From Actinomycetospora soli (lineage in GTDB: Bacteria; Actinomycetota; Actinomycetes; Mycobacteriales; Pseudonocardiaceae), in the NCBI RefSeq assembly GCF_021026295.1, contig NZ_JAJNDA010000003.1:62001-126000 (forward strand): 64,000 nt of DNA. Reading direction: 5' to 3'. The notes beneath the pieces were generated by a model. It was not told the DNA's origin. It did not search any database and was given only the letters and a program-made list of their open reading frames with translations. Position numbers and translations under genes: made by a program. Positions 42,106 through 51,334 of the stretch are shown here, piece by piece (the first letter of the stretch is position 1; the number at the start of each line of letters is the position of its first letter).

Positions 42106-43506
42106 ATGCGCACCGGAGACCAGATCGTCCAGGACCTCCCCTGGCGCTGGGGCGTCCAAGGGAAGATCTTCCTCATCGGCGGCCTCGGCTACATGTTCGA
42201 CGCGTGGGACGTCGCCCTCAACGGGTTCCTCACCCCGCTGATCGGCACCGAGTTCGGGCTCTCCCCGGCCCAGCGCGGACTCGTCGCCACCGCCAACCTC
42301 ATCGGCATGGCGGTCGGCGCCGTCGCCTGGGGCACGGTGGCCGACCGCATCGGGCGGAAGAAGGCCTTCAGCATCACCCTGCTGATCTTCGCGCTGTTCT
42401 CGGTGGTGGGCGCCCTCTCGCCGAACATCGAGATCTTCCTGCTGCTGCGTTTCCTCGCCGGCGTCGGCCTCGGTGGCTGCATCCCGGTCGACTACGCGAT
42501 CGTCAGCGAGTTCTCGCCGAAGAAGCACCGCGGCCGCGTGCTCGCCGCGATGGACGGGTGGTGGCCGATCGGCGCCACGCTCGCCGGCGTGTCGGCGACG
42601 CTGCTCGTCCCCGTCGACGGCAACTGGCGCTGGATGCTCGTCCTGATGATCCTGCCGGCGCTCTTGCTGTTCTGGGTCCGCCGCGGGGTGCCGGAGTCGC
42701 CGCTCTACCTCTCCCGCATGGGTCGCGAGGCCGAGGCCCGCCTGGTCATCGACGACATGGTGACCCGGACCGGCGCCACCCCCGAGCCCTACGTCATCCC
42801 GGCCCCCGTCGCCGAGGACAAGCGCGGTGGCGCCGCGGCCGCCGCCGTCGACCAGCTGCGCCGCGTCTGGGCGTTCAACCCGACGATCACCGGCGTCGCC
42901 TGGTCGCTGTTCATCGCCGTCATGCTCGTCTACTACGCCGCGCTGAGCTGGATGCCCTCGATCCTGCGGGCGCAGGGCTTCGGCGAGATCGCCGCGTTCG
43001 CCTCGACCACGCTGATGAACGCGCTCGGCATCGTCGGTGTCGCCATCTCGGTGCTCGTGGTCGACCGATACGGCCGCAAGCGCGTCATCGCGATCGCCGG
43101 CCCGCTGGCCTCCGCGACCCTGGTGGCGTTCTCGCTCCTGCTGGGCACGCCGACCCTCGCGGTCGTCGCCATCGGGGCCTTCGGCATGTTCGCGCTGATC
43201 GTCATCCCGGTCATGTACGCCTACGTCTCGGAGCTCTACCCCACCGAGCTGCGCGCCTCGGGCTTCGGCTGGGCGTCGTCGTCGAGCCGCGCGATCACCG
43301 GTTTCGCCCCGCTGCTGTTCGGCAGCGTGCTCTGGCCGGTGCTGGGTCTGCCGCTGACGTTCACCCTGCTCGGCGTGCTCGTCGTCGGGGCCGTGATCTT
43401 CATGTGGATGGGCGCGCCGGAGACGGCGGGCCGCGAGCTCGACCGGATCACCACGGACGTGCCGGACGAGGCGGCCGTGACCGATTCGGAGCGCACGCGC
43501 GCCTGA
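42106..43506 (+). CDS. MFS importer, probably nicotinate (aromatic acid:H+ symporter type)
   Basis: The 466-residue transporter has twelve hydrophobic segments. Motif A-like GTVADRIGRKKAF and the sugar/aromatic acid-type GCIPVDYAIVSEFSPKKHRG and YPTELRASGFGWASSSSR are visible. It belongs to the aromatic-acid symporter branch. Between the FAD enzyme and the Mo hydroxylase genes, it is the probable nicotinate uptake protein, the position of NicT. The ATG at 42106 (GGGAG upstream) is preferred to the ATG at 42055, which overlaps the previous stop. Confidence 0.88.
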   Translation: MRTGDQIVQDLPWRWGVQGKIFLIGGLGYMFDAWDVALNGFLTPLIGTEFGLSPAQRGLVATANLIGMAVGAVAWGTVADRIGRKKAFSITLLIFALFSVVGALSPNIEIFLLLRFLAGVGLGGCIPVDYAIVSEFSPKKHRGRVLAAMDGWWPIGATLAGVSATLLVPVDGNWRWMLVLMILPALLLFWVRRGVPESPLYLSRMGREAEARLVIDDMVTRTGATPEPYVIPAPVAEDKRGGAAAAAVDQLRRVWAFNPTITGVAWSLFIAVMLVYYAALSWMPSILRAQGFGEIAAFASTTLMNALGIVGVAISVLVVDRYGRKRVIAIAGPLASATLVAFSLLLGTPTLAVVAIGAFGMFALIVIPVMYAYVSELYPTELRASGFGWASSSSRAITGFAPLLFGSVLWPVLGLPLTFTLLGVLVVGAVIFMWMGAPETAGRELDRITTDVPDEAAVTDSERTRA

Positions 43507-43524
43507 CCAGCCCGTTCCGGACGA

Positions 43525-43552
43525 GGGCACCCGCGGTCGACCGCGGGTGCCC
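43525..43552. terminator. 28-bp perfect palindrome
   Basis: GGGCACCCGCGGTC and its exact reverse complement form a 28-base palindrome 19 bases after the importer stop. It could fold into a long GC-rich hairpin and may attenuate transcription between the importer and the Mo hydroxylase genes. Confidence 0.6.
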
Positions 43553-43594
43553 TTCGCCGACTCCCACGACGCACCAGGACAGGAGGCCCGCGAC

Positions 43595-44470
43595 GTGAAG
43601 CCCGCCGCGTTCACCTACCACCGCGCGCACGACGTCGCCGACGCCGTCGGCCTGCTCTCCGACCTCGCCGCGGCGGGCGGCGACCCCAAGGTCATCGCGG
43701 GCGGACAGAGCCTCATGCCGATGATGACCTTCCGCCTCGCCCGCCCCTCCGCGCTCGTCGACCTCGGCCCGCTGCGCCGGATGCCGTCGATGACGACGAT
43801 CCGCGCCGAGGGCGACCACCTCACCCTCGGTGCCCTCGTCACCCACCACGCCGTCGAGACCGCTGCGCTGCCCGACGGTTTCGCCGTCCTCGCCCGCGCC
43901 ATGCGCTGGGTCGGGCACCTGCCCATCCGCAGCCGCGGGACGGTGGCCGGGAGCCTCGTGCACGGCGACGCGACCGCCGAGTGGTGCCTGCTCGCGCTGC
44001 TGCTCGACGCCGTCGTCGTCGCCGAGGGCCCGTCCGGGCGCCGCGAGATCCCCGCCGGCGAGCTCTTCCACGGCTTCTACGCCACGGCCGTCGATCACGA
44101 CGAGGTCGTGGTCGAGGTCCGCTTCACCCGTCCCGCCCCGCACGCCGCGCTGACCGAGTTCGCCCGTCGCCACGGCGACTTCGCGATCGTCGACGCCGCG
44201 GTCGCCCTCGACCTCGACGGCGGGTCCGTGACCGGCGGGCGGGTCGTCCTGGGCGGCGTCGCACCCGCTCCCGTGCGGGTGCCCGAGGCGGAGGCGGTGC
44301 TCGCTTCCGGTGGCGTGGCCGGCGACGCGCTCTGGGCCGCCGTCGCCGATGCTGCGGCTGCTGCGGTCGACCCTCCGGACGACGCCGCCACCACCGCCGC
44401 GTACCGACGACGGCTGACGCGCACGTTGGTCGCGGACGCGTGCCGCGACGCAGCGGGGGGCCTCCGATGA
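43595..44470 (+). CDS. Molybdenum hydroxylase FAD subunit (CoxM type)
   Basis: The 291-residue protein has the FAD-binding signature of the xanthine oxidase/CO dehydrogenase middle subunit: PKVIAGGQSLMPMMTFRLA and IRSRGTVAGSLVHGDATAEW. A C-terminal CO-dehydrogenase flavoprotein domain follows. It passes electrons from the iron-sulfur subunit to the acceptor. The GTG at 43595 has AGGAGG upstream. The stop overlaps the large-subunit ATG (ATGA). In Pseudomonas the nicotinate dehydrogenase has no such FAD subunit, so this is a different type of enzyme. Confidence 0.92.
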   Translation: MKPAAFTYHRAHDVADAVGLLSDLAAAGGDPKVIAGGQSLMPMMTFRLARPSALVDLGPLRRMPSMTTIRAEGDHLTLGALVTHHAVETAALPDGFAVLARAMRWVGHLPIRSRGTVAGSLVHGDATAEWCLLALLLDAVVVAEGPSGRREIPAGELFHGFYATAVDHDEVVVEVRFTRPAPHAALTEFARRHGDFAIVDAAVALDLDGGSVTGGRVVLGGVAPAPVRVPEAEAVLASGGVAGDALWAAVADAAAAAVDPPDDAATTAAYRRRLTRTLVADACRDAAGGLR

Positions 44471-46863
44471 CCGCCACCGACGTGCCCGGGCTCGAGGTCC
44501 GCACCGCCGAGCCACGGTTCGAGGGACGACGGGGCCGCTGGGTCGGCGCCTCGATCCCGCGCCACGAGGACCCCCGCCTGCTCACCGGGCGCGGCCGCTT
44601 CGTCGACGACATCGCCCTGACCGGGATGCTGCACGCGGGCTTCGTCCGCGCGACCGTCGCGCACGCGCGCGTGACGGGGATCGACCTGTCCGCCACCCGC
44701 GCGGTCGCGGGCGTCGTCGCCGCCTACGACGCCGCGGACCTGGCGCTCGGCGACATCGTCGCCCTGCTCGACCGGCCCGCCGAGGAGTTCACGCCGACGG
44801 CGATGCCGATCCTCGCCAAGGACAAGGTCCGGTTCGTCGGCGAGCCGCTGGCGATCGTCATCGCGCGCGACCCCTACGCCGTCGAGGACGGCATCGAGGC
44901 CGCCGTGGTCGAGCACGAGGTCCTCGACGCGATCGTCGACGAGGCGACCGCGCTGCGCGCGAGCACCCGGGTCCACGACGAGGCGCCGGACAACGTCCTG
45001 CTCGACGTGTCGATGTTCGACACCCCGGGCGTCGACGAGGCCTTCTCCCATGCTCACGTGACCGTCGAGGTGACCACGCGCAGCGGCCGGCAGAACGCGC
45101 TCCCGCTCGAGACGCGGGGCGTCGTCGCGTCGTGGGACGCGCGCGACGACCAGCTGCTCGTCCAGACGTGCACCCAGGTCCCCCACCAGGTCCGCACGCT
45201 CGTCGCGCGCTGCCTCGACGTCCCCGAGCGCACCGTCCGCGTCACCGTGCCGGACATGGGCGGCGGCTTCGGCCAGAAGTGCGTGGTGGGCCGCGAGGAG
45301 GTCGCCGTGGCGGCCGTCGCGCGGCGGCTGCACCGTCCCGTGAAGTGGATCGAGGACCGTCGCGAGGCGCTGACCGCGGGGTTCCTGGCCCGCGAGCAGA
45401 CCTACCGCACGCGTGCCGCCTTCGACGCCGACGGGCACATCACCGCGCTCGACGTCGACGTCGTCTGCGACATGGGCGCCTACTCCTGCTACCCCTTCAC
45501 CGCGGGCATCGAGCCGCTGATGGCGTCCGCGGAGATGCCGAGCGTCTACCGCGTCCCCGCCTACCGCGTGCGCGGCCGGGCGCTGACCAGCAACAAGGCA
45601 CCGACCGCTCCGTACCGCGGGGTGAGCCGCCCGCAGTACGTGATGGCGATCGAGCGGGTCATGGAGAAGGCCGCACGGGCGCTGGACCTCGACCCGGTCG
45701 AGGTGCGCCGACGCAACGTCATCACCGAGTTCCCGTACACCGGCGTCAACGCCGTCACGTACGACCCGGGCACCTACCGCGAGTCCCTCGACCTCGCGGA
45801 GGCGACGATCCGGGAGGAGGGCTGGTACGACGTCCGCGCGTCCGACGACCGCGCGATCGGCATCGGCTTCTGCTGCTTCTCCGAGCGCACCGGCTACGGG
45901 TCCGAGGCGTTCGCGAAGCGGAAGATGACCGTCGTCCCCGGGTTCGACCTCTCCGAGATCCGGATGGACACCACCGGCGCGGTCGTCGTCACCAGCGGCA
46001 CGATGAACCACGGCCAGTCCCACGAGACGACGTTCGCGCAGATCGTGGCCGACCGCCTGAGCATCGACGTCGACCGGGTCAAGCTGCGCCAGGGCGACAC
46101 CGAGCGGATCGCCTACGGCTGGGGGACGTTCGCATCCCGGTCGGTCACGATCGGCGGCTCGGCGGTCGCGCTGGCCTCGGAGCGGCTCGGCGAGCTGCTC
46201 TGCCGGGTCGCCGCACACCTGCTCGAGACCCGGCCGGAGAACGTCGCCATGGATGGCGACGGCGGGGTGGTCCAGCTCGACGACCCGACGCGGCGCCTGA
46301 CCTACGAGGAGATCGCCGACGTCGCCTACCTGCGGAGCCACCTGCTGCCCAAGGACGTCGAACCGGCCCTCACCGCAACGGCGAGCTTCGACGTCCCCGG
46401 CGACGGGACGTTCTCGAACGCCACGCACGCCGTGGTCGTCGAGGCGGACCGGGGCACCGGGGCGATCCGCATCCTGCGCTACGTCTGCGTCGAGGACTGC
46501 GGGGTGGTGATCCACCCGCAGGTCGTCGACGGGCAGTGCCGCGGCGGGATCGCGCAGGGCATCGCCGGGGCCCTGTTCGAGGAGGTCACCTACGACGAGC
46601 ACGGCGAGCCGTCGGCGGCGTCGTTCATCGACTACCTCGTGCCCACCGTGACCGAGATCCCCGACGTGTCGATCTCGCACCTCGAGACGCCGTGCGCGTT
46701 CACCGAGAACGGGGCGAAGGGCGCCGGTGAGGGCGGCACGATCGGTGCCCCCGCCGCGGTGCTCAACGCCGTCAACGACGCGCTGCGCCACACCGGCGTC
46801 GAGCTCGACGTCACCCCGATCCATCCCCGGACCGTGCTGAGTGCTCTGGAGGGCGGGCTGTGA
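44467..46863 (+). CDS. Molybdenum hydroxylase large subunit (nicotinate hydroxylase, inferred)
   Basis: The 798-residue molybdopterin subunit of the xanthine dehydrogenase/CoxL family has motifs GGGFGQK, KAPTAPYRGVSRPQ and the catalytic Glu in KGAGEGGTIGAP near the C-terminus. The CO-dehydrogenase-specific VAYRCSFR active loop is absent, and TAPYRGVSRP stands there instead. Water-derived hydroxylation of an N-heteroaromatic fits, and the context points to nicotinate to 6-hydroxynicotinate. It is coupled to both partner subunits by four-base overlaps. Confidence 0.88.
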   Translation: MTATDVPGLEVRTAEPRFEGRRGRWVGASIPRHEDPRLLTGRGRFVDDIALTGMLHAGFVRATVAHARVTGIDLSATRAVAGVVAAYDAADLALGDIVALLDRPAEEFTPTAMPILAKDKVRFVGEPLAIVIARDPYAVEDGIEAAVVEHEVLDAIVDEATALRASTRVHDEAPDNVLLDVSMFDTPGVDEAFSHAHVTVEVTTRSGRQNALPLETRGVVASWDARDDQLLVQTCTQVPHQVRTLVARCLDVPERTVRVTVPDMGGGFGQKCVVGREEVAVAAVARRLHRPVKWIEDRREALTAGFLAREQTYRTRAAFDADGHITALDVDVVCDMGAYSCYPFTAGIEPLMASAEMPSVYRVPAYRVRGRALTSNKAPTAPYRGVSRPQYVMAIERVMEKAARALDLDPVEVRRRNVITEFPYTGVNAVTYDPGTYRESLDLAEATIREEGWYDVRASDDRAIGIGFCCFSERTGYGSEAFAKRKMTVVPGFDLSEIRMDTTGAVVVTSGTMNHGQSHETTFAQIVADRLSIDVDRVKLRQGDTERIAYGWGTFASRSVTIGGSAVALASERLGELLCRVAAHLLETRPENVAMDGDGGVVQLDDPTRRLTYEEIADVAYLRSHLLPKDVEPALTATASFDVPGDGTFSNATHAVVVEADRGTGAIRILRYVCVEDCGVVIHPQVVDGQCRGGIAQGIAGALFEEVTYDEHGEPSAASFIDYLVPTVTEIPDVSISHLETPCAFTENGAKGAGEGGTIGAPAAVLNAVNDALRHTGVELDVTPIHPRTVLSALEGGL

Positions 46864-47345
46864 ACGATCCGCATCTGCTGTCGCTGACGGTGAACGGCAC
46901 CGAGGAGGAGGTCCTCGTCGAGCCGCGCCGGACGCTCGCCGACGTCCTGCGCCACGACCTGCGCCTGACCGGCACCCACGTCGGCTGCGAGCACGGGGTG
47001 TGCGGGGCGTGCACGGTGCTCGTCGACGACGCCCCGGTGCGCGCCTGCCTGATGTTCGCCGTGCAGGCCGAGGGCGCCGACGTGCGCACGGTGGAGTCGC
47101 TGGACGACGGGGTCCGGCTCTCGGACCTGCAGCAGTCGTTCTCCGAGCACCACGCCCTGCAGTGCGGGTTCTGCACGCCCGGGTTCCTCATGCTGGCCGA
47201 GGGGGTGCTCGCCGAGTCGCCCGATGCCGAGCGCGAGGAGATCCGCGAGGCGCTCTCGGCGAACCTGTGCCGCTGCACCGGCTACCAGACCATCGTCGAC
47301 GCGGTGCACGCGACGGCGACGTCCCGACGGGAGACCACCGCGTGA
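46860..47345 (+). CDS. Molybdenum hydroxylase [2Fe-2S] subunit (CoxS type)
   Basis: The 161-residue iron-sulfur protein has all eight cluster cysteines: a plant-ferredoxin set in GCEHGVCGACTVLVDD with RAC, and the helical-domain set in LQCGFCTPGF and NLCRCTGYQT. It carries electrons from the molybdenum centre to FAD. It starts with GTG, overlapping the large-subunit stop, and is followed by another GTGA overlap. Confidence 0.95.
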   Translation: MNDPHLLSLTVNGTEEEVLVEPRRTLADVLRHDLRLTGTHVGCEHGVCGACTVLVDDAPVRACLMFAVQAEGADVRTVESLDDGVRLSDLQQSFSEHHALQCGFCTPGFLMLAEGVLAESPDAEREEIREALSANLCRCTGYQTIVDAVHATATSRRETTA

Positions 47346-47998
47346 TCCTGGACAACCACCTCGCCGTGCCGGCCCCGCCGGACGACGTCTTCGCCCTGCT
47401 CAACGACGTCGAGCGGGTCGCGGGCTGCCTGCCCGGCGCCACGCTCGAGGGCCGCGACGGCGAGGCCTACCGCGGGCGCGTGAAGGTCAAGGTCGGCCCG
47501 ATCAGCGCCGCCTACGCGGGGACGCTGCGGTTCACCGAGGTCGTGCCCGACCGGCGCACGCTGCGCCTGTCGGCGCGGGCCAGCGACGCGCACGGCGCGG
47601 GCGACGCGGAGGCCGACGTCGTGCTCTCGGTGGCCGAGGCCGACGGCGGCTCGACCCTCGACCTGCACACCGACCTGCTGATCCGGGGCAAGATCGCGCA
47701 GTTCGGGAAGGGCGCGATCACGACGGTCTCGAGCCGCCTGCTCGACCAGTTCGCCCGCAACCTCGCCGGTGAGCTGGCCGACGGCGTCGCGGCCACCCCG
47801 GAGCGTGCAACACCGCAGCCCGCCGCCTCGTCGTCGTCGGGCGAGTCCCTCGACGGGCTCGCCATGCTGCTGCCGCCGAACGCCGGGCGATGGGCCGCGC
47901 TCGCCGGCGCCGCCGTGGTCGGCGTCGTCCAGGGCTACCTGCTCGGGCGACTGCGCGGCCAGCGGATGCTCATCGAGGAGCTGCGCCGTGACCGCTGA
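47342..47998 (+). CDS. CoxG-type SRPBCC protein with C-terminal membrane anchor
   Basis: The 218-residue protein has an SRPBCC domain (about 1-150: FALLNDVERVAGCLPGATLE, then YRGRVKVKVGPISAAYAGTL), a Ser/Pro linker and a hydrophobic C-terminal segment (WAALAGAAVVGVVQGYLLG). In CO dehydrogenase systems CoxG tethers the enzyme to the membrane and helps electron transfer to quinone. It likely does the same for the nicotinate hydroxylase, replacing the cytochrome-type link of Pseudomonas NicB. The GTG overlaps the upstream stop, and the end overlaps the next gene by 11 bases. Confidence 0.88.
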   Translation: MILDNHLAVPAPPDDVFALLNDVERVAGCLPGATLEGRDGEAYRGRVKVKVGPISAAYAGTLRFTEVVPDRRTLRLSARASDAHGAGDAEADVVLSVAEADGGSTLDLHTDLLIRGKIAQFGKGAITTVSSRLLDQFARNLAGELADGVAATPERATPQPAASSSSGESLDGLAMLLPPNAGRWAALAGAAVVGVVQGYLLGRLRGQRMLIEELRRDR

Positions 47999-48656
47999 GC
48001 CCCTGCACGGCGAGGAGACCGACGCCGTCTACGACCGCGCCGGGTTCGGCGCCCCGGTCCCCCGCGGTCCCCGGCCCGCGCTGGTCGTCGTCGACCTCAC
48101 GCGCGGCTTCACCGAGCCCGCGTTCCCGTCGGGATCGGACCTGACCGCCCAGGTCGCGGCGACGTCGCGGCTGGTCGCCGCCGCCCGCGCGGGCGGGGTC
48201 CCGGTCGTCTGGACCGTCATCAGCTTCTCCCCCGCCGAGGCCGACGGCGACGCGGTCGCCTGGCTGCGCAAGGCGCCGGGGATGCGCGCGTTGCGCGACG
48301 GCAGCGCGGCGGTCGACCTCGACCCGCGCCTCGACGCCCGGCCGACCGACCCCGTCGTCGTCAAGAAGGGGGCCTCGGCGTTCCACGGCTCGTCGCTGGC
48401 GACGCTACTGACGAGCCTGCGCGTCGACACCGCCGTCGTCTGCGGCGCGACGACGTCCGGCTGCGTGCGCGCGACCGCCGTCGACGCCGTGCAGTCCGGG
48501 TTCGACACGCTCGTCGTCGCCGAGGCCTGCGGCGACCGCGCGCGGGGACCGCACGACGCCGCCCTGTTCGACCTGCAGGCGAAGTACGCCGACGTCGTCA
48601 CCCTCGACGACGCCGTGACCTATCTCGACGACCCCTTCCGGAAGGCCGACCGGTGA
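47988..48656 (+). CDS. nicF: Maleamate amidohydrolase (isochorismatase superfamily)
   Basis: The 222-residue cysteine hydrolase of the N-carbamoylsarcosine amidase group has Asp36 in VVVDLTRGF, Lys126 or Lys127 in VVVKKGASAF and catalytic Cys159 in GATTSGCVRATAVDA. It should hydrolyse maleamate to maleate and ammonia. Position between the Mo hydroxylase genes and the deformylase supports NicF. The GTG at 47988 overlaps the end of the CoxG gene, and its own stop overlaps the next start (GTGA). Confidence 0.88.
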   Translation: MTAEPLHGEETDAVYDRAGFGAPVPRGPRPALVVVDLTRGFTEPAFPSGSDLTAQVAATSRLVAAARAGGVPVVWTVISFSPAEADGDAVAWLRKAPGMRALRDGSAAVDLDPRLDARPTDPVVVKKGASAFHGSSLATLLTSLRVDTAVVCGATTSGCVRATAVDAVQSGFDTLVVAEACGDRARGPHDAALFDLQAKYADVVTLDDAVTYLDDPFRKADR

Positions 48657-49501
48657 CCGAACCCACCTCGCAGCGCGTCCTGACCCAGCCCGCGCTGGCC
48701 GACCTCGCCGACACCGCGGCCGTGAGCCGCTGGGTCCGGTCCGGGGACGTGCGCCTGCACGTGCTCGATCACGGTCCCGACGACGGGGTCCCGCTGGTGA
48801 TCGTCCCGGGCATCACGAGCCCGGCGATCGCGATGGACTTCGTCGCCCGCGAACTCACCGACCTGGTGCGTCCGCTGGTGCTCGACGTCCGCGGCCGCGG
48901 GCTCTCCGACTCCGGCGACGCCTACGACCTCGACACCTACGCGGCGGACGTCGCCGCCGTGATCGACGGGCTCGGCCTCGAGCGCCCGCTCGTGCTCGGT
49001 CACTCGATGGGCGCCCGGATCGCCGCCATGGCCGCCACCCGTCTGGCCCTGCGCGGGTCGGTGCTCGTCGACCCGCCGATGAGCGGGCCGGGCCGCGGCC
49101 CCTACCCGACGACGCTCGAGGCGTTCCTGGGCCAGCTCGACCAGGCCCGCCGCGGCACCGACGCCGACGAGGTCGCGCGGTCGTGGCCGCGGTGGCCCCG
49201 CCGCGAGCAGGAGCTGCGGGCCCGGTGGATGAGCTCGATCTCGCGCGACGCCGTCATCGCGACGCACGCGGGCTTCGAGTCCGAGGACTTCTTCGCCACC
49301 TGGCCCGCGGTGCCCGCCCCGACCGTGCTGATCCACGGCGGTGACAGCCCGGTGGTGACCGCCGCCGGCGCGAAGGAGGCGGCGGAGACCAATCCGCAGG
49401 CGTCCGTCGTCGAGGTCCCGGGCACGGGGCACATGGTGTTCTGGGACGACCCCGCGGCCGCGCTCGCCGCGACGCGCGGGGCCCTGCAGTCCCTGCTCTG
49501 A
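48653..49501 (+). CDS. nicD: N-formylmaleamate deformylase (alpha/beta hydrolase)
   Basis: The 282-residue alpha/beta hydrolase has nucleophile Ser118 in LGHSMGARIA, an acidic residue at Asp140 in VLVDPPMSGPGRGPYP and the His in PGTGHMVFWD. The DPPMSGPGRGPYP segment is typical of NicD relatives. It should remove formate from N-formylmaleamate, the ring-cleavage product. It is last in the plus-strand arm, with its stop one base from that of the convergent maleate isomerase gene. Confidence 0.88.
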   Translation: MTEPTSQRVLTQPALADLADTAAVSRWVRSGDVRLHVLDHGPDDGVPLVIVPGITSPAIAMDFVARELTDLVRPLVLDVRGRGLSDSGDAYDLDTYAADVAAVIDGLGLERPLVLGHSMGARIAAMAATRLALRGSVLVDPPMSGPGRGPYPTTLEAFLGQLDQARRGTDADEVARSWPRWPRREQELRARWMSSISRDAVIATHAGFESEDFFATWPAVPAPTVLIHGGDSPVVTAAGAKEAAETNPQASVVEVPGTGHMVFWDDPAAALAATRGALQSLL

Positions 49502-49502
49502 C

Positions 49503-50285
49503 CTACGCGGCGCGGGCGACGTCTCCGGGGTCGGCGACGGCCCCGGAGAGCAGCGCGCCGGCGCCCGGCACCCGGGTCTCGAGGCCCAGCGAGGACAGGA
49601 TCCGGAACGTCGTCGCGGTGGCCGCCGAGAGGACCGGGATGCCGACCTCGTCCTGCACGGCCTCGATGGCCGGCAGGGACGGCATCTGCACGCAGGCCGA
49701 GAGCACGAGGGCGTCGGCACCGGTGAGGTCGAGCTTCTTGTAGTGCTCCCGCAGGTCGGCGGGGTCGAGCCGGGCGACCGCGAGGTTGTCGGGGACCTCG
49801 AGCGACAGGGAGTCGACGACGTCGATCCCGGCGTCGACGATGTAGTCGGCGACGGCCTGCGTCAGCGGCTTCATGTACGGCGTCACGATCGCCACCCGCT
49901 TCGCCCCGAGCGCGGCGATCCCGGACAGCAGCGCCCCCGCGGACGAGACGACCGGCGCCTGCGAACCCTCCGCGCGCAGGGCGGCGGTGATGTCGTCCTC
50001 GGCGGTGCAGTGGTAGCCCGGTCCCTGCGCCATGATCGCCACGAGGCAGGCGGTGGCGACGACGTCGGGGCGCGCGTCGGCGAGCTCGGTCGCCGCTCGG
50101 GTCGCCTGTGCGTTCATGGCCACGAGCTGCTCGGGCGTCACGTGCTGCATGCGCGCGCGGGCGGCGTGGAAGACGAACCTGTCGTCGGGAAGCACCTGCT
50201 CCCGTGCGGCCAGCATGCGCGGGAGCTCGGTCTCCATCGTGAGGTTGGAGCTCGGGACGATCATCCCGACGTGATGGTCGGTCAT
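49503..50285 (-). CDS. nicE: Maleate isomerase
   Basis: The 260-residue Asp/Glu racemase-superfamily enzyme has the N-terminus HHVGMIVPSSNLTMETELP and catalytic cysteines in TACLVAIMAQGP (near 79) and LSACVQMPSLP (near 197), spaced as in known maleate isomerases (Cys82/Cys200). It converts maleate to fumarate for the citric acid cycle. The ATG at 50285 overlaps the nicX stop (ATGA). A paralogue lies at 29100-29858. Confidence 0.92.
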   Translation of the reverse strand: MTDHHVGMIVPSSNLTMETELPRMLAAREQVLPDDRFVFHAARARMQHVTPEQLVAMNAQATRAATELADARPDVVATACLVAIMAQGPGYHCTAEDDITAALRAEGSQAPVVSSAGALLSGIAALGAKRVAIVTPYMKPLTQAVADYIVDAGIDVVDSLSLEVPDNLAVARLDPADLREHYKKLDLTGADALVLSACVQMPSLPAIEAVQDEVGIPVLSAATATTFRILSSLGLETRVPGAGALLSGAVADPGDVARAA

Positions 50286-51313
50286 CGCGTCGCCACCGGC
50301 TTCATCTCGGGGATGGTCAGCTCCCCCTGGTCGACGACGAGCTCGTCGTCCAGGTAGAGCGAGTTGCCGCGCATCGGGATGTCGAAGTGGCACGGCGTGT
50401 CGTTGGGGCCACCGAGCTCGTTGTTCGGGCCGATCGAGAACATGACGTTGCCGTAGAAGCTGCGCAGCTCCATGCCCATCCCGCCGGGGAACTGGGTGAG
50501 CCCGTGCCAGTGGGCGCGCTCGTCGAGGCCCCAGCCGACGTGGCTCATGCCGTAGCCGCGGGGGTCGTCGAAGCTCCGGATGTAGCTCGACAGCAGTTCG
50601 GCGTCGAGGCCCCCACGGATGTCGCGGATGAACCCCTGCTCGATCGTCAGGGTCACCGGCGTCTGCACGTAAGTGTTGAACGGCAGCAGCACGTCGCCCG
50701 GGGAGAGCACGATCTGCCCGTCGACGCCGTCGTCGGCGCCGCCGGTGAAGACGAACGCGGCCGGCCAGTGGTCCCAGCGGCCGGGGGTGTCGGTGTAGCC
50801 GTACTCGCTCATCGTCGGATAGACACCGAGGCGGTAGGTGACGTCGGTGCCCGCGGGGCTGGTGATGCGCATCGACTGCGCCTTCGCCAGCAGGTCGGCG
50901 CCGTACTCGACCCGTTCACGCAGCTCGGTGGTCGGCATCAGGCGCGCGAGCAGCTCGGGCGGCTCGACGGCGGTGAGGATGCGCGTGCCGGCGTCCTGGA
51001 TCGCGAACTGCTCCGGGGAGAAGAGCAGGAACGTGCAGTCGACGAGCATGTCGACCGACTTCAGGGCCTCGACCGCCAGCGGGATGTTCCCCAGTCCCGA
51101 GTCGCCCACCGCCCAGGCTCCGGACGCGCTCGCCGGGGGCGGGAGGCGCAGGTGGAAGGTCGCCGCCCCGAGCTGCTGCGCAGCCCACAGGAACGCATCG
51201 GCGTACTCCCCGCGCTCGGCGCCGCGGGTCAGCACCGCCACCGTCTCGCCCTCGTGCACCCCGGAGAGCCGCAGCTGCTGCAGGCAGATGTCGTTGAACA
51301 GGTTCTGGTCCAT
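50282..51313 (-). CDS. nicX: 2,5-dihydroxypyridine 5,6-dioxygenase
   Basis: The 343-residue enzyme is of the NicX type, with an M29 aminopeptidase-like fold used for an iron dioxygenase. The expected His/His/Asp iron ligands are visible in MSHVGWGLDERAHW (His near 257) and NDTPCHFDIPMRGN (His near 308, Asp near 310), and SIGPNNELGGPND is conserved. It opens 2,5-dihydroxypyridine to N-formylmaleamate. The ATG at 51313 has GGAGGTGG upstream and sits just after the shared operator. It is first of the two-gene right arm. Confidence 0.93.
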   Translation of the reverse strand: MDQNLFNDICLQQLRLSGVHEGETVAVLTRGAERGEYADAFLWAAQQLGAATFHLRLPPPASASGAWAVGDSGLGNIPLAVEALKSVDMLVDCTFLLFSPEQFAIQDAGTRILTAVEPPELLARLMPTTELRERVEYGADLLAKAQSMRITSPAGTDVTYRLGVYPTMSEYGYTDTPGRWDHWPAAFVFTGGADDGVDGQIVLSPGDVLLPFNTYVQTPVTLTIEQGFIRDIRGGLDAELLSSYIRSFDDPRGYGMSHVGWGLDERAHWHGLTQFPGGMGMELRSFYGNVMFSIGPNNELGGPNDTPCHFDIPMRGNSLYLDDELVVDQGELTIPEMKPVATR

Positions 51314-51334
51314 GGGTCGACCACCTCCTGCCTC

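Noticed and set aside
44467-47998. Calling the Mo hydroxylase a CO dehydrogenase
   Set aside because: The CoxL active-site loop VAYRCSFR is absent and all neighbours belong to the nicotinate pathway.
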